NCBI GenBank assembly: GCA_963555705.1
Contig: OY743169.1
Coordinates: forward strand, 9,982,014 to 10,046,013
Length of the DNA: 64,000 nt
Direction of reading: 5' to 3'
Origin: Ligustrum vulgare
Lineage: Eukaryota > Streptophyta > Magnoliopsida > Lamiales > Oleaceae
Made by a program: the position numbers and the translations under genes. Shown here piece after piece: positions 15,001-24,761 of the stretch. Numbering within the stretch: the stretch's first letter is position 1; each line of letters opens with the position of its first letter. Under the pieces are notes generated by a model, which was not told where the DNA came from, did no database searches, and saw only the letters and a list, made by a program, of their open reading frames with translations.

Positions 15001-18000
15001 GAAAATTCAATAAAGTAGCGGATCCCCAGCCCCAAAAAAGGAGGGTTTTTGTCTTTTTAATAGAGTCATGGATCGGACATTTTATATTTTTATATTTATT
15101 TAAAAAAGTGGAAAAAATCGAAAGCTCGTGGCTTGGCCGGCCCATTGCCACCTCTATTTGACATAGAAATTTGCCCATGAGTTTGATGCTCAATATAGGA
15201 TGCACAAATAGCTGTGTTTTTATTTCTTTATCCTTCTAAGGTAAACACCTATCCCAATTCTTCACTCAAATAGTTAGGGATGGCAATGGACAGAGCCTGC
15301 TAGCCAACGAGCCCTCTATTTTTCTTGTTATTTCAAAATAGTGACCTCTTTGTCAATATGACTCGTGGGCTTGATCCACGAGCCGCTCGCCCTCAGCTTA
15401 TAAATAATTTCTACCAGGTCGATCTGGTTCGAGCTCATCAGAGTAGCCTTTGAGCCGAGCCCAGAAAAGTGCTCGGCCCAATTGCCATACATACAGATAG
15501 TTATGCCAGTTTTTGTATTTAACAAAAAGTATAAGTTTACAATAACAATTTTCTAACTCTAAATTCTTGGCAGAATTTAATTCCACCGGTTGTTAGTCTT
15601 GAACCTTTCTTTGGTTCATGAAACTTTGGAAACTAGTACAATGGTCTATACAGTCCATTGTCATCGTGTCCCTTGAACTCGATGTCCACGTAACAAAAGT
15701 CACAAATAATATGTGTGTGTGTGTGCGCGCGCACGCGAGAGAGAGAGAGAGAGAAACAAGTTGTAATTCAACTTCTTTTGAAATACAATTTCAGGAACAG
15801 TCACAATTATCACAAAAACAAATAAATAAACTTGCCTTTAGGAGGGATAGGTGGATCATCAACCAAATTAGTAACCGGAATAGGAATATCTTCTTGGCCT
15901 CCAGTAATGTCTTCGCACACCAACCTTATTACTCAAAAAAGGCAGGATTTTCACTCTTCCAACAAATGAAAATGAAAGAAGATGACACTAGATTGTTATT
16001 TAATGCTGACATACCCTCGTATTTCAGATATTGAATTAGGAATACGGCCTCGAGTAAAAAAAACCTGCAACAAAGAAACAAATAATAATAGAAAAATATG
16101 CTTGGAGTGGATAAGTACTTATTAGACTAGCTCATCTTTATATAGTTTTTTGTCAGAATATTAGCAATAAATTTAAGTCTTGAGGTTTTTCAATACTATT
16201 AGCTGTGATACATCTATAAGAACACTAGTGTTCAGCACGACGTGTTTTGGACACGTCAACACGCGATTTTAAAAAAAGTATTGGTACGACACGACATTAA
16301 CACATTAATTAATTTATCTTTTTTTTGTGCAAAGCATACAAAATTTTGCATACTAGTCGCATCAGAAATAAATACTGGTTTTTCACTTTTTCCACTTCAC
16401 GATTTAAAGCTTACACAAGGTTTTCATTTCCATTGCATCTAAATTGGTGGACTAAATAGCAATTTAATCAAGTAAAATCATGGGTCTCATCAATTAAGTA
16501 TAAGAGGGCTCGAGTGTTTTAAAAAATGGGGCTTGTTCCTTTTACTTTTTTTAGAGGCACCCTTTTCTCAAAATTTAAAAATTCTGGAAATTCAAAGACT
16601 TGATTAAAAAAAATAATAATAATATCTTGCAACTTCAGTTGTCTTCTTCAACAAAAATTAGATTTCATCTTCAAATCAGGCGTAGCTGCTACAAATCTCA
16701 CAACCCATGGCTAAAACTCATCGACGGCAATATTAGACTAGTCAGAACCTACACCATCAATATCAATCACCACCCACTTTCTTCATTTGATTTTTCTTTT
16801 CGAAAATAGACAGTGTGAAGTTAATTAATCTTTTTTATATTTTTTTCCTCATTTTTCAAATCCATGAGCCGTGTCAGAAGGATCTGACATGTTGGACCTT
16901 AGCAAGTCAATACAAATTTCCGACATGCCACCAAGCGTATCCGACACATGTCAGATTGTATCGGTGTTCGTTACGCGTCGGATAACTCGCCGGCGTGAAA
17001 CTAAGAAAGAGAGATGTGCCTAAGGCGGCATATAAGCAAATTGTGCACACTAAGAGAAGAGGAGAGATGCTCGCAATTACTACCACAAGAGCCCCCTATC
17101 TTCTAAAGAGGCCCGTCACTTCGTTCGTACCTTCTTGGCTTAGGCTTTCAACTGAATAACATGGCCTTGCCGCCCCGCCGCTAGCAGAAGCTAAGCGCTC
17201 TAAGAAACGTTGCTCCTGTCGGCCTTTCTGCGCAACAGCCACCAGTAACGGGAGAGAGGGTTACCATACATACAAGAGTCTTCCAGTTCTTACGGAAGCT
17301 CTTTCTTACCAGTCAAGCAGTACAACAGCTCTATCTTAGAGCCTGGCGCGACGGGTCGCCTTTTGAATTCAGTAGATAGAAGAGACTATTAAATAAATAA
17401 ATAAGGAGTAGGTGTAGGTGAGTGAATGAGTCCTCGACATGTCAGTGCATCACAGACTATAGGTGATCATGAAGCCTCTATTTGGTAAAAAAAAATTATA
17501 GACAAAGAATGTTATATTTTCGATGTAAAATATGTGGTTGAAATGTGGTTTTGAGAAATGTGTGTAATTAGAAAGTAATTTGGGGAAATGTATTGCTTAT
17601 AAATTTGTTTATGAACGATTTAACAAACAAAGGCAAAATGGCCACAATCTAATCAATCTCCGATAACTAACTAATTACAGGAATGTGCATAGCTATTTAT
17701 AGTTTATACTATTACATGCCCATTTACAGATAGATTCAGCTTTCACCATAATAGTTAACTCCCATTAATATCCTGACTTCTTAAAAGGACATAAAAAATA
17801 ACATGTATCAAAACGTTTATTTCCATTCAAATGTAGCTGTAAGGACTCTAAGCTTATAACAAATGAACTTATCATTTTTAAGAGAAAATCCACTCAAATT
17901 CCATAATGCTCTTTTAAATTGCAAAGAGGACTACAATTTCTCAACGTCATGGAAGGTAAAGGTAAAGGTGAATAAGAATTTGGACTAGAGGATATATTTA

Positions 18001-21000
18001 TTCAACCAAAGCAATAGATACTAGTACTCTGTCTTCTATTGAGTTCTGTAGTTCACATCTTTCAGTTGGAAAGAGGGGAGTATTCTTGACAGTGTGCAAA
18101 CATGAGCAGAAATATTAGGCAATTAGCAAAAAGACCTGATTTGTCGTCAATGGTGGTTGTCCATCAAGTCGCTTCAGTCGAAATTTATAAACTGTGAACC
18201 CAGATACACCCTTTTCAGCCCAGTATTTGACAACCTGCAATATAAGAAAATGTACACCCTAGATGTCTAGATATCTCCAAAATCATACCATAAAGGCACA
18301 AGCCACAAGAAAGAAGCACTCCACACATACTAGATTTTGAATAAAAATTAAGTCCCTATTTTGTACAGATTAAAATCTGATTTTAATCTAAGTCAATAAT
18401 CAATCTCAACCACATATTTTATTGGACCCACGACTTTTTAACCACACATCTCATCAACTTTTATCAAAATCTACTAAAACTCTAATTTTAATCTCCACCA
18501 AACAAAATCTAAAAGAAAGATAGACACAGCAAATCGTTTTTTTCCTCCAATATGTTATGCTAAACGAAAACTGCATTGAATAAATAGAGTACATGAAGAT
18601 CAAGAAAAACTGCAGGGGTGGGGGGTGGGTGGGGGTTACACCTAAGTTGCAAAGACACAACATGTGATTTAAAAAAAAAAAAAAAAAAAGCAAAACACAG
18701 ACATATTAATTTAAATTCTTTAAATTTTTTATTTTCATACATAAAATCTTTAACTTTCTATATATGACATTTCTTGTCGAACACTTGCCTGAGAGTGTCT
18801 CTAAAGTATTCCTCAGTTGTCAGTAATTTAAAAATATATATAAAAGATGGAACAAGATATATCTCGAGTGTCTTGACACAAACACACCGCCCTAGGAGTA
18901 CTTGTGGATCAGATGGCTATACTATGGTGATGAGATAACTACATTGTATCAATGTAAGCAGCATAGACGCATAGACTAAGGATTGCACCAGCATTCACTG
19001 GAAACTGTTATAAACTAGCTAGTTAATAACAATATTTTTGTTGGATAACAAGTCCTGCACAATTATGCGCAAAATAGGATTGCCATCTTATCAGTAGCAA
19101 GTTAAAACAGACACGAATAGATTATTAGGGCTAGATTGAGGATAACAACCTTGTATAGGCCATCATATGTGTAAACTTTTCCTGCATAGCTGTTTTCAGT
19201 CTTCCGACATAGATGTCCTCGTGTCACTCTAACAGGTATGGATTGCTCCATACAGTTCTGCAAAAAATAAAAAAAAATGATCTGAAAGTTACTAGAGATA
19301 TTTTACCCATAAAATGCCAAATGCATATTCACATTTTTGTATGCTCTGACGGGCAGAAGTGTGAGCTATATGGAGACACAGAGAGAATGCTTCATAGAAA
19401 TTCTGTTTGTTAAAAGTTGTGTTTAAAAACAAGTTTTTTTATGTTTTCGAGGTAAAATGTTGAGAATTGGAGAGAGAAAATGTGTGTGGTTAAAAAATGG
19501 TTTAGGGAATTGTGTTGTAAAAAAACATGTTTTTAAACAAGTTTGCCAAACAGAGGATAAGATTATGTTTTCATAGAAATAAGAAACATCATAAATGGCA
19601 AGGAGAACATAGTGCTAATACTCTACATTTAGCTGCTTGAAATCTATAGCACAACCACTTAATCACAACGCCAAGAGAATAACATGGAGACAAGTTGTTG
19701 CAACAGAAATTATGTTAAAAGTTAGATTAAATTGAATCAAGTATACTGGAAATAGGTTTCTAAAAGTTTGCAGGCACACGGGTCTCTAATTAACAATCAA
19801 ACTACTAAGTACTAAAGACTAAACTGGTGTTAATAAACACATGGAAGGAAAATAAGACAGTTCCTCCATGTAAAATAGAATCTTCAAAAACAAAATGGAC
19901 AACCTTGAGAATCGATTTTTTTCTTTTTCTTTTTTGATTACCTAGAGAGACTAATTTGAAAACACTTGTGGTTGCGCCATTACCCTATCCCAGATAATGA
20001 TATATCCGTTACTCAGTGCAGTACTAACCTTTTGTAGAAATTATGATGCAGAGATTGTATATTCATCCTTATCATTCTTCTTATAAACAATAAATTTTAA
20101 CGCAGGGAACCTGCTTTCTCTGTCTTCAATCATCAACCGCCAGCTATCTTCAATTGCAAATAACAATTTCAAACCAGATGATATTACTTCCCTTTTTATT
20201 TCAAATTTCAATTCAGGTCATATCATGCAAAATAGGGGTATAGGTGAATTTATATCGATATATACCATGAGTTCTTTGCCATTCCTTGCTATTATATATA
20301 AATTATAATATACTTCATCACAAATCTCTCTGCAAAAAGGTGTATTTTTTGTTCTTTCTTCATTGGGTTTGAACCGGCTGGACATGATTTAGTTTAGGGC
20401 AGTCATGGAGAATAATGATTGAAATACTGTGGTCTTCTCCCTACCAAAAACAATATCATGCATCAAAGGTAACGTTTAAATCCATGTATCCTCGTATGGA
20501 AGATTAAAACACAAAAATGCAGCCCAAGGTCAGTTTATCACATATTTGGCATGTAGAGTGGAAGTACAATGAAACACAAACAATGGAAAGTGGAATCTAC
20601 ATGCCTTTAGTCCCAGATTACCACGTTCCATTACTTGATCTCTGATCTGACGCTTGTCACCAAGCAAGTTGTTCCCACCTTGACCAGTGTAGACAACATC
20701 CTCACAGTTGTCTTGATCGTCTTCGTACTGGCCAGACAAGACAATAGATGTAGCAAGGGGAAGTGTGTACTGACTACAATCCAGCAACTGAATGGAAACG
20801 AAAAAGGAAAAATAAAATTTCTATGTCAAGAATGCTAATCAAAGAAAAGAAAGATTACGTGTAGAGTATGTAATCTACAAAATGAAAAAATAACAAAGTA
20901 ACAAAGCCTATGTTTGGCAAACTTGTTTAAAAACATGTTTTTTTATAACACAGTTCCCCAAACCACCTTTTAACCACATATGTTTTCTCTTTCCACTTTT

Positions 21001-24000
21001 CCACCACATATTTTACCTCGAAAACATTAAAAAAAAACTATTTTTAAACACAAAACTTTTAACAAATAGAGCCAAAGTAATTCTAAATCGAATGAAACAT
21101 GTTCTAGGAACCTTTGTTCCACTATAGAAAGACCTAAAGAGCTTCAAAGGTTCAAGACAACATTGACGACGTGGGTATTTAGTTTTTGAAATTCCAGCAA
21201 AAAGTCCCTCGACAGATGGCAAGTCTGATAGCTGGAAAGGCAATATATTCCTGAACCCGAAGATGAAGCTACACATCCCTCCACTTACATGGCCAATGGC
21301 CTCATAAAATATTCAACTGTTTATCTAAGAGGTATCATCTTGTAGGAAGAAGCCAGAGAACCAATTATATAAAATGAAAAGTACAAGAGCATCCATGATG
21401 TGAGAATGGTGATAAAGGACTTCAATATTACCGACTTATGAGCAGCCATGCCAATAAAATCAATTCCATTCAGCCAATGACCGTGAATACCAACAACCAC
21501 CATCTCAGCCCGAGAGAAAAATTGATGACCAACATCAATTCCTGCCATCACGAATGCATTCAAAATCCATGTATGCTTATCCAGAAAAATATAGTGCCTT
21601 AAAATTTACTTCAATGTCCAGATAATTCGAGGATTATTCAAGCCAAGATATTGATGACAACATCTTAGATTCGTTAACTGGAAGTTCAGTATTAACAGGG
21701 TTTTTAAGGCCTCGTTTGTAAAGTTTGCAAAATTTTGTTGTGACATTAGGAAGTTTGCAAAATCTTGTTGTGACATTAGGATTTTTGTATTTATTATTTA
21801 GTGATTGAAAAAAAAAAAAGTATCCGTAAAAAGCTTAACAATAAGCCTCATTTTGATTGTGATTAAAATCAGATTTTTAGTATAGTCTGATAACAGTTGA
21901 TGAAATATGTGATTGAAAAGTTATGAATACAATTAAATATGTGGTTAAGATTGATTGTTCACTCTACTTAGATTTTAATTTGTACCAAACATGAGCTAAA
22001 TAAGAAACTCATTTAGTAGCATTGATAGGTTCTCACATCAATCAAAAAATATCCCACAATGAGGTGGAAAAGGGAAAGAAAAGCAACAAGAAATAATTTA
22101 GAGAAGCTTACTACGTGTTTGTCTGGTAGTGTATAAATTGTAGGTCCTACAGAATGTGAGGATAACAAGGACCTATGGACCTAAATAAAAATTTAAATAT
22201 TTCCAAAGATGCTCTAAAATGGCAAGACAATGTGGTGAATCCCAAGAAGCAGAATGAATGTGTAAGCACTAAGCAGCATGGCAAGTAGGAAACCAAATAA
22301 GAAACCATCAAGCCATCATGCAAAGTTCAAATTAATCTAATTCTTATTGACCATTTAAACATCATGTTAAAGCAGCAAATCATTGTCACCACCCTAAATA
22401 TGGAAGAAAGAAACAAACACTTACATTAAGCAAAACTTTGAACTGCAAATGCTACTAGACTTTTACACACTACGTAACTATAAAATTCTTCATGGTTTCA
22501 TTTATCTTATAACCTTCACAAAAAACTTCTATTTGCAGCTTACCAACCTGGAATGGAACCGAACCTCCTTCCAGGGTTTAGAATAGATCCCATCTCCATC
22601 ATCTGCTAATTTTTCAACAAGCACTATAATAAAACTTATGAAAAGGGAAAGGTACTATCACATTCAAGACATATAGCAAGAATCAAATTGGAGAAAAATC
22701 TATACATGTGGATATACACCAAATTAGCATAGCGTAGTATGTATATGAGTATATTGTTAAACACTAGTTTAAAATAATAAATGTGTACATCTTAAGCTTT
22801 TAGTTGAGGTAGTACAATACTGTCAGAGAGTACGAAAATGTCCTCTGGATATAAATATGAAGCCGACTTGTACATTAGGGGTGAAGACTAAATTTAGACA
22901 AATAAATATGTTTCCTGAGTCCTTTCTAACAGCTTGAGATTTTTCTTCCTAATTAATTGTACCCGTGTTTCAAAAGGCTTAATCGGGTATTGAGAAATTG
23001 CCTTTATGCTCTTCGAGGCGAAAGCCTCAAGATAGATAGAGTAATATATAATTCAAAAATACGAAATCCCAAAAAATATGTTCACAATAAGTCATTCACC
23101 ATCTTAAAGAATCAATGATAAAAACAAATTAATAAACTAAAAGTTTAGCTTGCAAACTAACATAAAATCAATCAAGAAATGAAAATTAGTATAAAAGGCT
23201 GAGGTCTATAATAGAATGTTCGGAGAATGCTAGATAAACTGCCGAAATTAGTTGTACTGAGATAGCCTTGGAGGCGTAAGCCTCACTAAGTCAAGGAGCA
23301 GTTCTCAATAGATCAAGGCATAACCAAAAATGGCACTTAATGGGTGAGATTTGGAGCGTAAGCCTCAAATACAATTTTTACACAACGAATCGCGCAATAC
23401 CGTGAATAACTTAGCTGTTTTAAAAATGCTAAAAAATTAGCAAAGATTGGGAATCTTAAAGCGAACCAAACTAATAAAAAGTGAACATCAACAAGATGCA
23501 TGTATATATTGATTTATTCCAGACAAACTGGTAACATGCCTTAGTTATTGCCTTCAAATCAGGTCGTTTGGCACTCCTTTTAGTATCATCTGCAGCTTTA
23601 CATTTCTTCTGCACAAATTTCAACATAATAAGCTGGAGTTAATTCATTTTTCTATCAATAAAACCAATAATTAAGATATAAGATTGGTATTGTGTGATTC
23701 ACGAACATGAAATCATGAATTTTGCTGCACAAATAGCATAATTGGTGATATGAGAATGAAATCAACTGCCTCAAGCAACAAATACAAGGTTACATCAGCA
23801 TTGAAACTGATATTGAGAATTGAAGGAAATTGTATAAATGCAAACCTTGGATTTTGAACTCTTCTTTGATTTTCGATCAACTTCTTGCCTTTCACACCTT
23901 TTCTCTTCTTCCTAGCAAAAAATATAAAAAAGTCAAAGCATCTAACTAATTTTCTTCTTCTAACAGGTAACCTAAAAGCAAAATTTCTGACATTTTCCGA

Positions 24001-24638
24001 GTAGTAACTAGAGAAATTATAAATTGGTCTCCTGTGCATTGCAATATCTGTTCAATTCTTGAGATGTATTAGAGAATGCTAAATGGCAATAACAATTAGC
24101 CAAGAATTACAGAAAACGGAAATATAAATAAATCATTTTACTCCAATCTTTTTGCAAGCAATTACCTAAAAGAGCCAACAAAAACATAAGAGTCGATACA
24201 TAATCTTTCGTCCTTTTCAATACCCGCCTCATAGACCATTCAATCAAAAGTTACCTGAATAAAATGAAGGTAATACTTATTGAAAGTCCGCAAAGTCTCG
24301 GTGACCTTCGTATGTGCGCTTTTTCCAACCAAAGCGCCATTAGAATTAGTAATCGTGTCGCCATCATTCACCACCTCACGAGTTTCAGAAGCTTCACCGA
24401 CTACTCCGTTTTGGAGCAGCACAGAAGCAGAGCAATGAGGAGTTTCAACCTTCCTCTTCTTGTAAACCCGCCCTGTATTCTTCCTCGACGCGCCACTCTC
24501 CTTCTCTATACGGTTCGTCTTGGAGTTAATCTTAGCAGATACCTCAACAGTCAACTTTTGACTCTTCAATTTCTGCAATCTCGCGCTGCTCCTCCGCAAT
24601 GGAGCCAAGGCATTACCATTTTTCGCCGAGATCTCCAT
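1..24638 (-). CDS. SUVH4: SUVH4/KRYPTONITE-like histone H3K9 methyltransferase (3' end outside window)
   Basis: Nuclear H3K9 methyltransferase that reads methylated DNA through its SRA domain and maintains heterochromatin with CMT3-type methylases (known for the family). Exons placed by homology and phase: 24255-24638, 23846-23911, 23540-23608, 22548-22602, 21432-21541, 20605-20787, 19150-19257, 18136-18234, 16015-16064, 15836-15924, 12322-12484, 1545-1650, 1289-1471; possibly 1-20. All junctions keep one reading frame. Seen: N-terminal [11 protein letters not shown] with [15 protein letters not shown] and [11 protein letters not shown]; pre-SET cysteines in [17 protein letters not shown] and [14 protein letters not shown] start [21 protein letters not shown]. 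The catalytic NHS motif and post-SET lie off the left edge. Start chosen at 24638, near the RRSS motif as in relatives; an in-frame ATG at 24761 would add 41 residues. Donors of exons 3, 6 and 10 are GC. I see no stop inside any placed exon. Confidence 0.9.
72..1249. mobile_element. Mutator-like foldback element with exon-like cargo (Pack-MULE candidate), SUVH4 intron 13
   Basis: Terminal inverted repeats of about 200-230 bp: GGGTAACAGGCGCAAAA at 72 matches the reverse complement of the end at 1249 (GGGTAATTGGCTCAAAA). The match continues inward to a shared CTATTCTAGTATCA block near 270 and 1090. Long TIRs starting GGGTAA are typical of plant MULEs. The flanks (63-71 ATGGGTATA, 1250-1258 AAGAATATA) agree at 6 of 9 positions, so a 9-bp target duplication may have eroded. 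The interior shows an open stretch ending in a possible AG|GT donor near 470 and a second open stretch after an AG acceptor near 774 ([14 protein letters not shown]). I do not recognise the protein. Confidence 0.65.
1886..2108. mobile_element. Foldback MITE in SUVH4 intron 11
   Basis: The two arms are inverted copies. ATGTGACAACATTTT in the left arm (about 1945) meets its reverse complement AAAATGTTGTCACAT near 2055. The outer edges read CTGTTTGGTAAAT and TTTACCAATCTGAGG. There is no coding capacity. Confidence 0.55.
2285..3277 (+). repeat. 5' LTR of the intron-11 gypsy element
   Basis: Starts TGTAACACCC and ends GTCGTCACA, directly before the primer binding site; 993 bp. It contains a short minisatellite (2405-2540) and a possible TATA-like TATTTAAACC at about 2579. 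No partner LTR was found in the window. Confidence 0.75.
2405..2540 (+). repeat. Minisatellite inside gypsy LTR
   Basis: About four imperfect units of roughly 30 bp built from two alternating half-units, GGGCAAGAATATGAA and TGGTCAAGAATATGAA. Internal LTR expansions like this arise by replication slippage; the open frames across it are by-products of the repeat. Confidence 0.8.
3280..3291 (+). other. tRNA-Met primer binding site of gypsy element
   Basis: TGGTATCGGAGC lies 2 nt after the LTR end. It matches the initiator tRNA-Met 3' end complement (TGGTATCAGAGC) except for one A to G change. Confidence 0.8.
3792..4169 (+). CDS. Uncharacterised leader ORF between PBS and gag of gypsy element
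   Basis: An open frame of 125 codons with ordinary composition, rich in charged residues and Tyr (for example [15 protein letters not shown] near the start). It lies between the primer site and gag. I do not recognise a domain and cannot assign a function. Its uninterrupted frame contrasts with the broken gag and pol downstream, but chance survival is possible. The ATG at 3792 is the first in the frame and has no visible upstream signal. Confidence 0.4.
   Translation: MAHIKLSKIYRGARANGYQIHRDEIVYHLDRTLTPYWMKFIKRIEETFDYQTSPDVLLRCMRERWRVNREDIYDIDRAPGYEQNPNNILPIPKVNYEGHHVEDEPSEYSPVSYSGIDPRPNTEGN
4386..5901 (+). pseudogene. gypsy gag-protease, broken
   Basis: Encodes the structural gag and the start of the pol aspartic protease. 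The ATG at 4386 opens a Pro/Gln-rich N-terminus that hits a stop at 4617. Homology resumes in another frame ([14 protein letters not shown] near 4725), then shifts again near 4920 into the frame that runs to 5901. The CCHC zinc knuckle [14 protein letters not shown] lies at about 5392-5433 and the protease active site [12 protein letters not shown] at about 5650-5685. At least two frameshifts and one stop make it non-functional. Confidence 0.85.
5972..7425 (+). pseudogene. gypsy reverse transcriptase-RNase H, broken
   Basis: RT motifs in order: [14 protein letters not shown] (about 6280), [12 protein letters not shown], a stop at 6422-6424 before [29 protein letters not shown] (about 6532) and the catalytic FIDDILIYS (about 6637). 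RNase H starts at [13 protein letters not shown] (about 7072). A frameshift near 7225 moves the remainder into the frame reading [16 protein letters not shown] (about 7361). Integrase, which should follow, is absent. Confidence 0.9.
8137..8396 (+). pseudogene. VPS4: VPS4/SKD1-type AAA ATPase fragment
   Basis: Reads [13 protein letters not shown] (MIT helix), then a TGA stop, then EYLRRAED and [18 protein letters not shown], which is the start of the VPS4 AAA cassette. It ends before the Walker A motif. VPS4 disassembles ESCRT-III on endosomes; this copy has no ATPase core and about 20 residues missing between the MIT region and the AAA domain. It starts directly after a possible TTTTAG splice acceptor, which suggests capture of genomic rather than spliced DNA. 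It lies in SUVH4 intron 11, on the opposite strand. Confidence 0.75.
9133..9232 (+). pseudogene. XTH-like exon fragment, copy 1
   Basis: Between an AG acceptor and a GTAAGT donor the sequence encodes [14 protein letters not shown], then after a frameshift [16 protein letters not shown]. This matches the glycoside hydrolase 16 exon of xyloglucan endotransglucosylase/hydrolases, which cut and rejoin wall xyloglucan. The catalytic EIDFE exon is not present, so this is a relic. Confidence 0.65.
9686..9785 (+). pseudogene. XTH-like exon fragment, copy 2
   Basis: Second copy of the same exon ([11 protein letters not shown], then TTGVVIAFY after the same frameshift), now with an in-frame TAG as well. 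The donor site reads GCAAGT where copy 1 has GTAAGT. Sharing the frameshift shows that the exon was already broken before the local duplication. Confidence 0.6.
9921..12034. other. SUVH4 intron 11 remainder, no gene seen
   Basis: AT-rich sequence with scattered short open frames that match nothing I know. Around 11040-11210 it has the look of a decayed MITE (TTCGTTTGG at one side, CAATACCAAACA at the other). No splice-bounded exon or transposase motif is visible. Confidence 0.4.
12035..12189. mobile_element. MITE with 13-bp perfect TIRs
   Basis: GTGCCTGTTTGGT at the left end and its exact complement ACCAAACAGGCAC at the right end, 155 bp overall, non-coding. It ends about 130 bp from SUVH4 exon 11. 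Confidence 0.75.
13281..13452. mobile_element. MITE family A, copy 1
   Basis: 172 bp with TIRs GCCCCTGTTTGAGCCCC / GGGGCTCAAACAGGGGC (perfect), flanked by TAT on both sides. The same family occurs at 53064-53238. Nested in the hAT remnant. Confidence 0.85.
13605..14870 (+). pseudogene. hAT transposase remnant (BED zinc finger and dimerisation domain)
   Basis: Opens [19 protein letters not shown] at 13605 and breaks at a stop near 13755. A BED-like stretch [14 protein letters not shown] follows near 13890. The C-terminal dimerisation region appears as [16 protein letters not shown] near 14630 and, in another frame, [18 protein letters not shown] near 14715. Central catalytic parts cannot be read. 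Multiple stops and shifts mean it is dead. Confidence 0.65.
15275..15493. mobile_element. Small hAT-type MITE with 8-bp target duplication
   Basis: 219 bp. Ends TAGGGATGGCAAT and the complement of TATGTATGGCAAT. Flanks CAAATAGT (15267-15274) and CAGATAGT (15494-15501) differ at one base. An 8-bp duplication and TGGCAA-type ends indicate the hAT superfamily. Confidence 0.7.
15714..15752 (+). repeat. Compound microsatellite
   Basis: A GT run, then GC/CA units, then a GA run, inside SUVH4 intron 10 about 85 bp from exon 10. Confidence 0.85.
16225..16985. repeat. Probable transposon relic rich in GACACG words (SUVH4 intron 8)
   Basis: Begins ACACTAGTGTTCAGCACGACG and ends with TCCGACACATGTCAGATTG and GTGTTCGTTACGCG. 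The repeated, partly inverted GACACG/CGTGTC words at both ends resemble transposon subterminal motifs. No transposase or target duplication is seen. Confidence 0.35.
16990..17395. other. Possible mitochondrial DNA insertion (NUMT) in SUVH4 intron 8
   Basis: About 400 bp of near-balanced base composition with words such as CTTGCCGCCCCGCCGC and GAGCCTGGCGCGACGG, standing in AT-rich intron sequence. It has no TIRs, no poly(A) and no long open frame. The style is that of plant mitochondrial intergenic DNA, but I cannot match a specific locus; a GC-rich transposon fragment is the alternative. Confidence 0.4.
17479..17635. mobile_element. MITE family B copy, SUVH4 intron 8
   Basis: TIRs GCCTCTATTTGGTAAA and TTAACAAACAAAGGC surround a core with GATGTAAAATATGTGG and GGTTTTGAGAAATGTG. 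This core recurs in several places in the window. Confidence 0.65.
18350..18510. mobile_element. MITE family C copy, SUVH4 intron 7
   Basis: TATTTTGTACAGATTAAAATC at one end (in part) and the complement-like CCAAACAAAATCT at the other. The interior CAACCACATATTTTATTGG and TTTTTAACCACACATC is shared, in reverse complement, with copies near 21848, 52700 and 59478. Confidence 0.6.
19405..19560. mobile_element. MITE family B copy, SUVH4 intron 6
   Basis: Ends TTCTGTTTGTTAAAAG and AGTTTGCCAAACAGAGG. The core has CGAGGTAAAATGTTGAG and GGAGAGAGAAAATGTGTG. Confidence 0.7.
20908..21074. mobile_element. MITE family B copy (opposite orientation), SUVH4 intron 5
   Basis: Ends GCCTATGTTTGGCAAAC and TTTTAACAAATAGAGCC, flanked by AAA on both sides. 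The core is the reverse complement of the 19405 copy (ACCACATATGTTTTCTC, TTTTACCTCGAAAAC). Confidence 0.75.
21848..22000. mobile_element. MITE family C copy, SUVH4 intron 4
   Basis: Contains TGATTAAAATCAGATTTT, ATGAAATATGTGATTGAAAAG and, at the far end, TTTTAATTTGTACCAAAC. This is the same arrangement as the copies at 18350, 52700 and 59478. Confidence 0.6.
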
Positions 24639-24761
24639 GTTGCAAGCCGGAACCACCAATTTAGTGAGCTTCTGGAGCAACCGAGAGTGAATCCAAATTT
24701 GAACTCCTTTAGGGCTGAACAGCAAGGAGAACGGAGTGAAAAGCGTATACGTAGACTGCAA

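Larger units (their letters stand above)
12870..15160 (+). mobile_element. Decayed hAT transposon in SUVH4 intron 10
   Basis: The subterminal regions are rich in GAGC/GCTC words (12880-13080 and 15120-15160), and the right end GGCCCATTGCCACCTC resembles hAT ends. The interior encodes broken transposase pieces (separate entry). A 172-bp MITE has inserted at 13281. The exact left end and target duplication could not be fixed. Confidence 0.6.

Noticed and set aside
18454..18742. Minus-strand frames with Phe runs
   Set aside because: Produced by a poly(A)/poly(T) tract and a MITE.
21013..21276. Minus-strand open frame between SUVH4 exons 5 and 6
   Set aside because: It does not match the SRA domain, and exons 5 and 6 join in phase without it; it overlaps a MITE.
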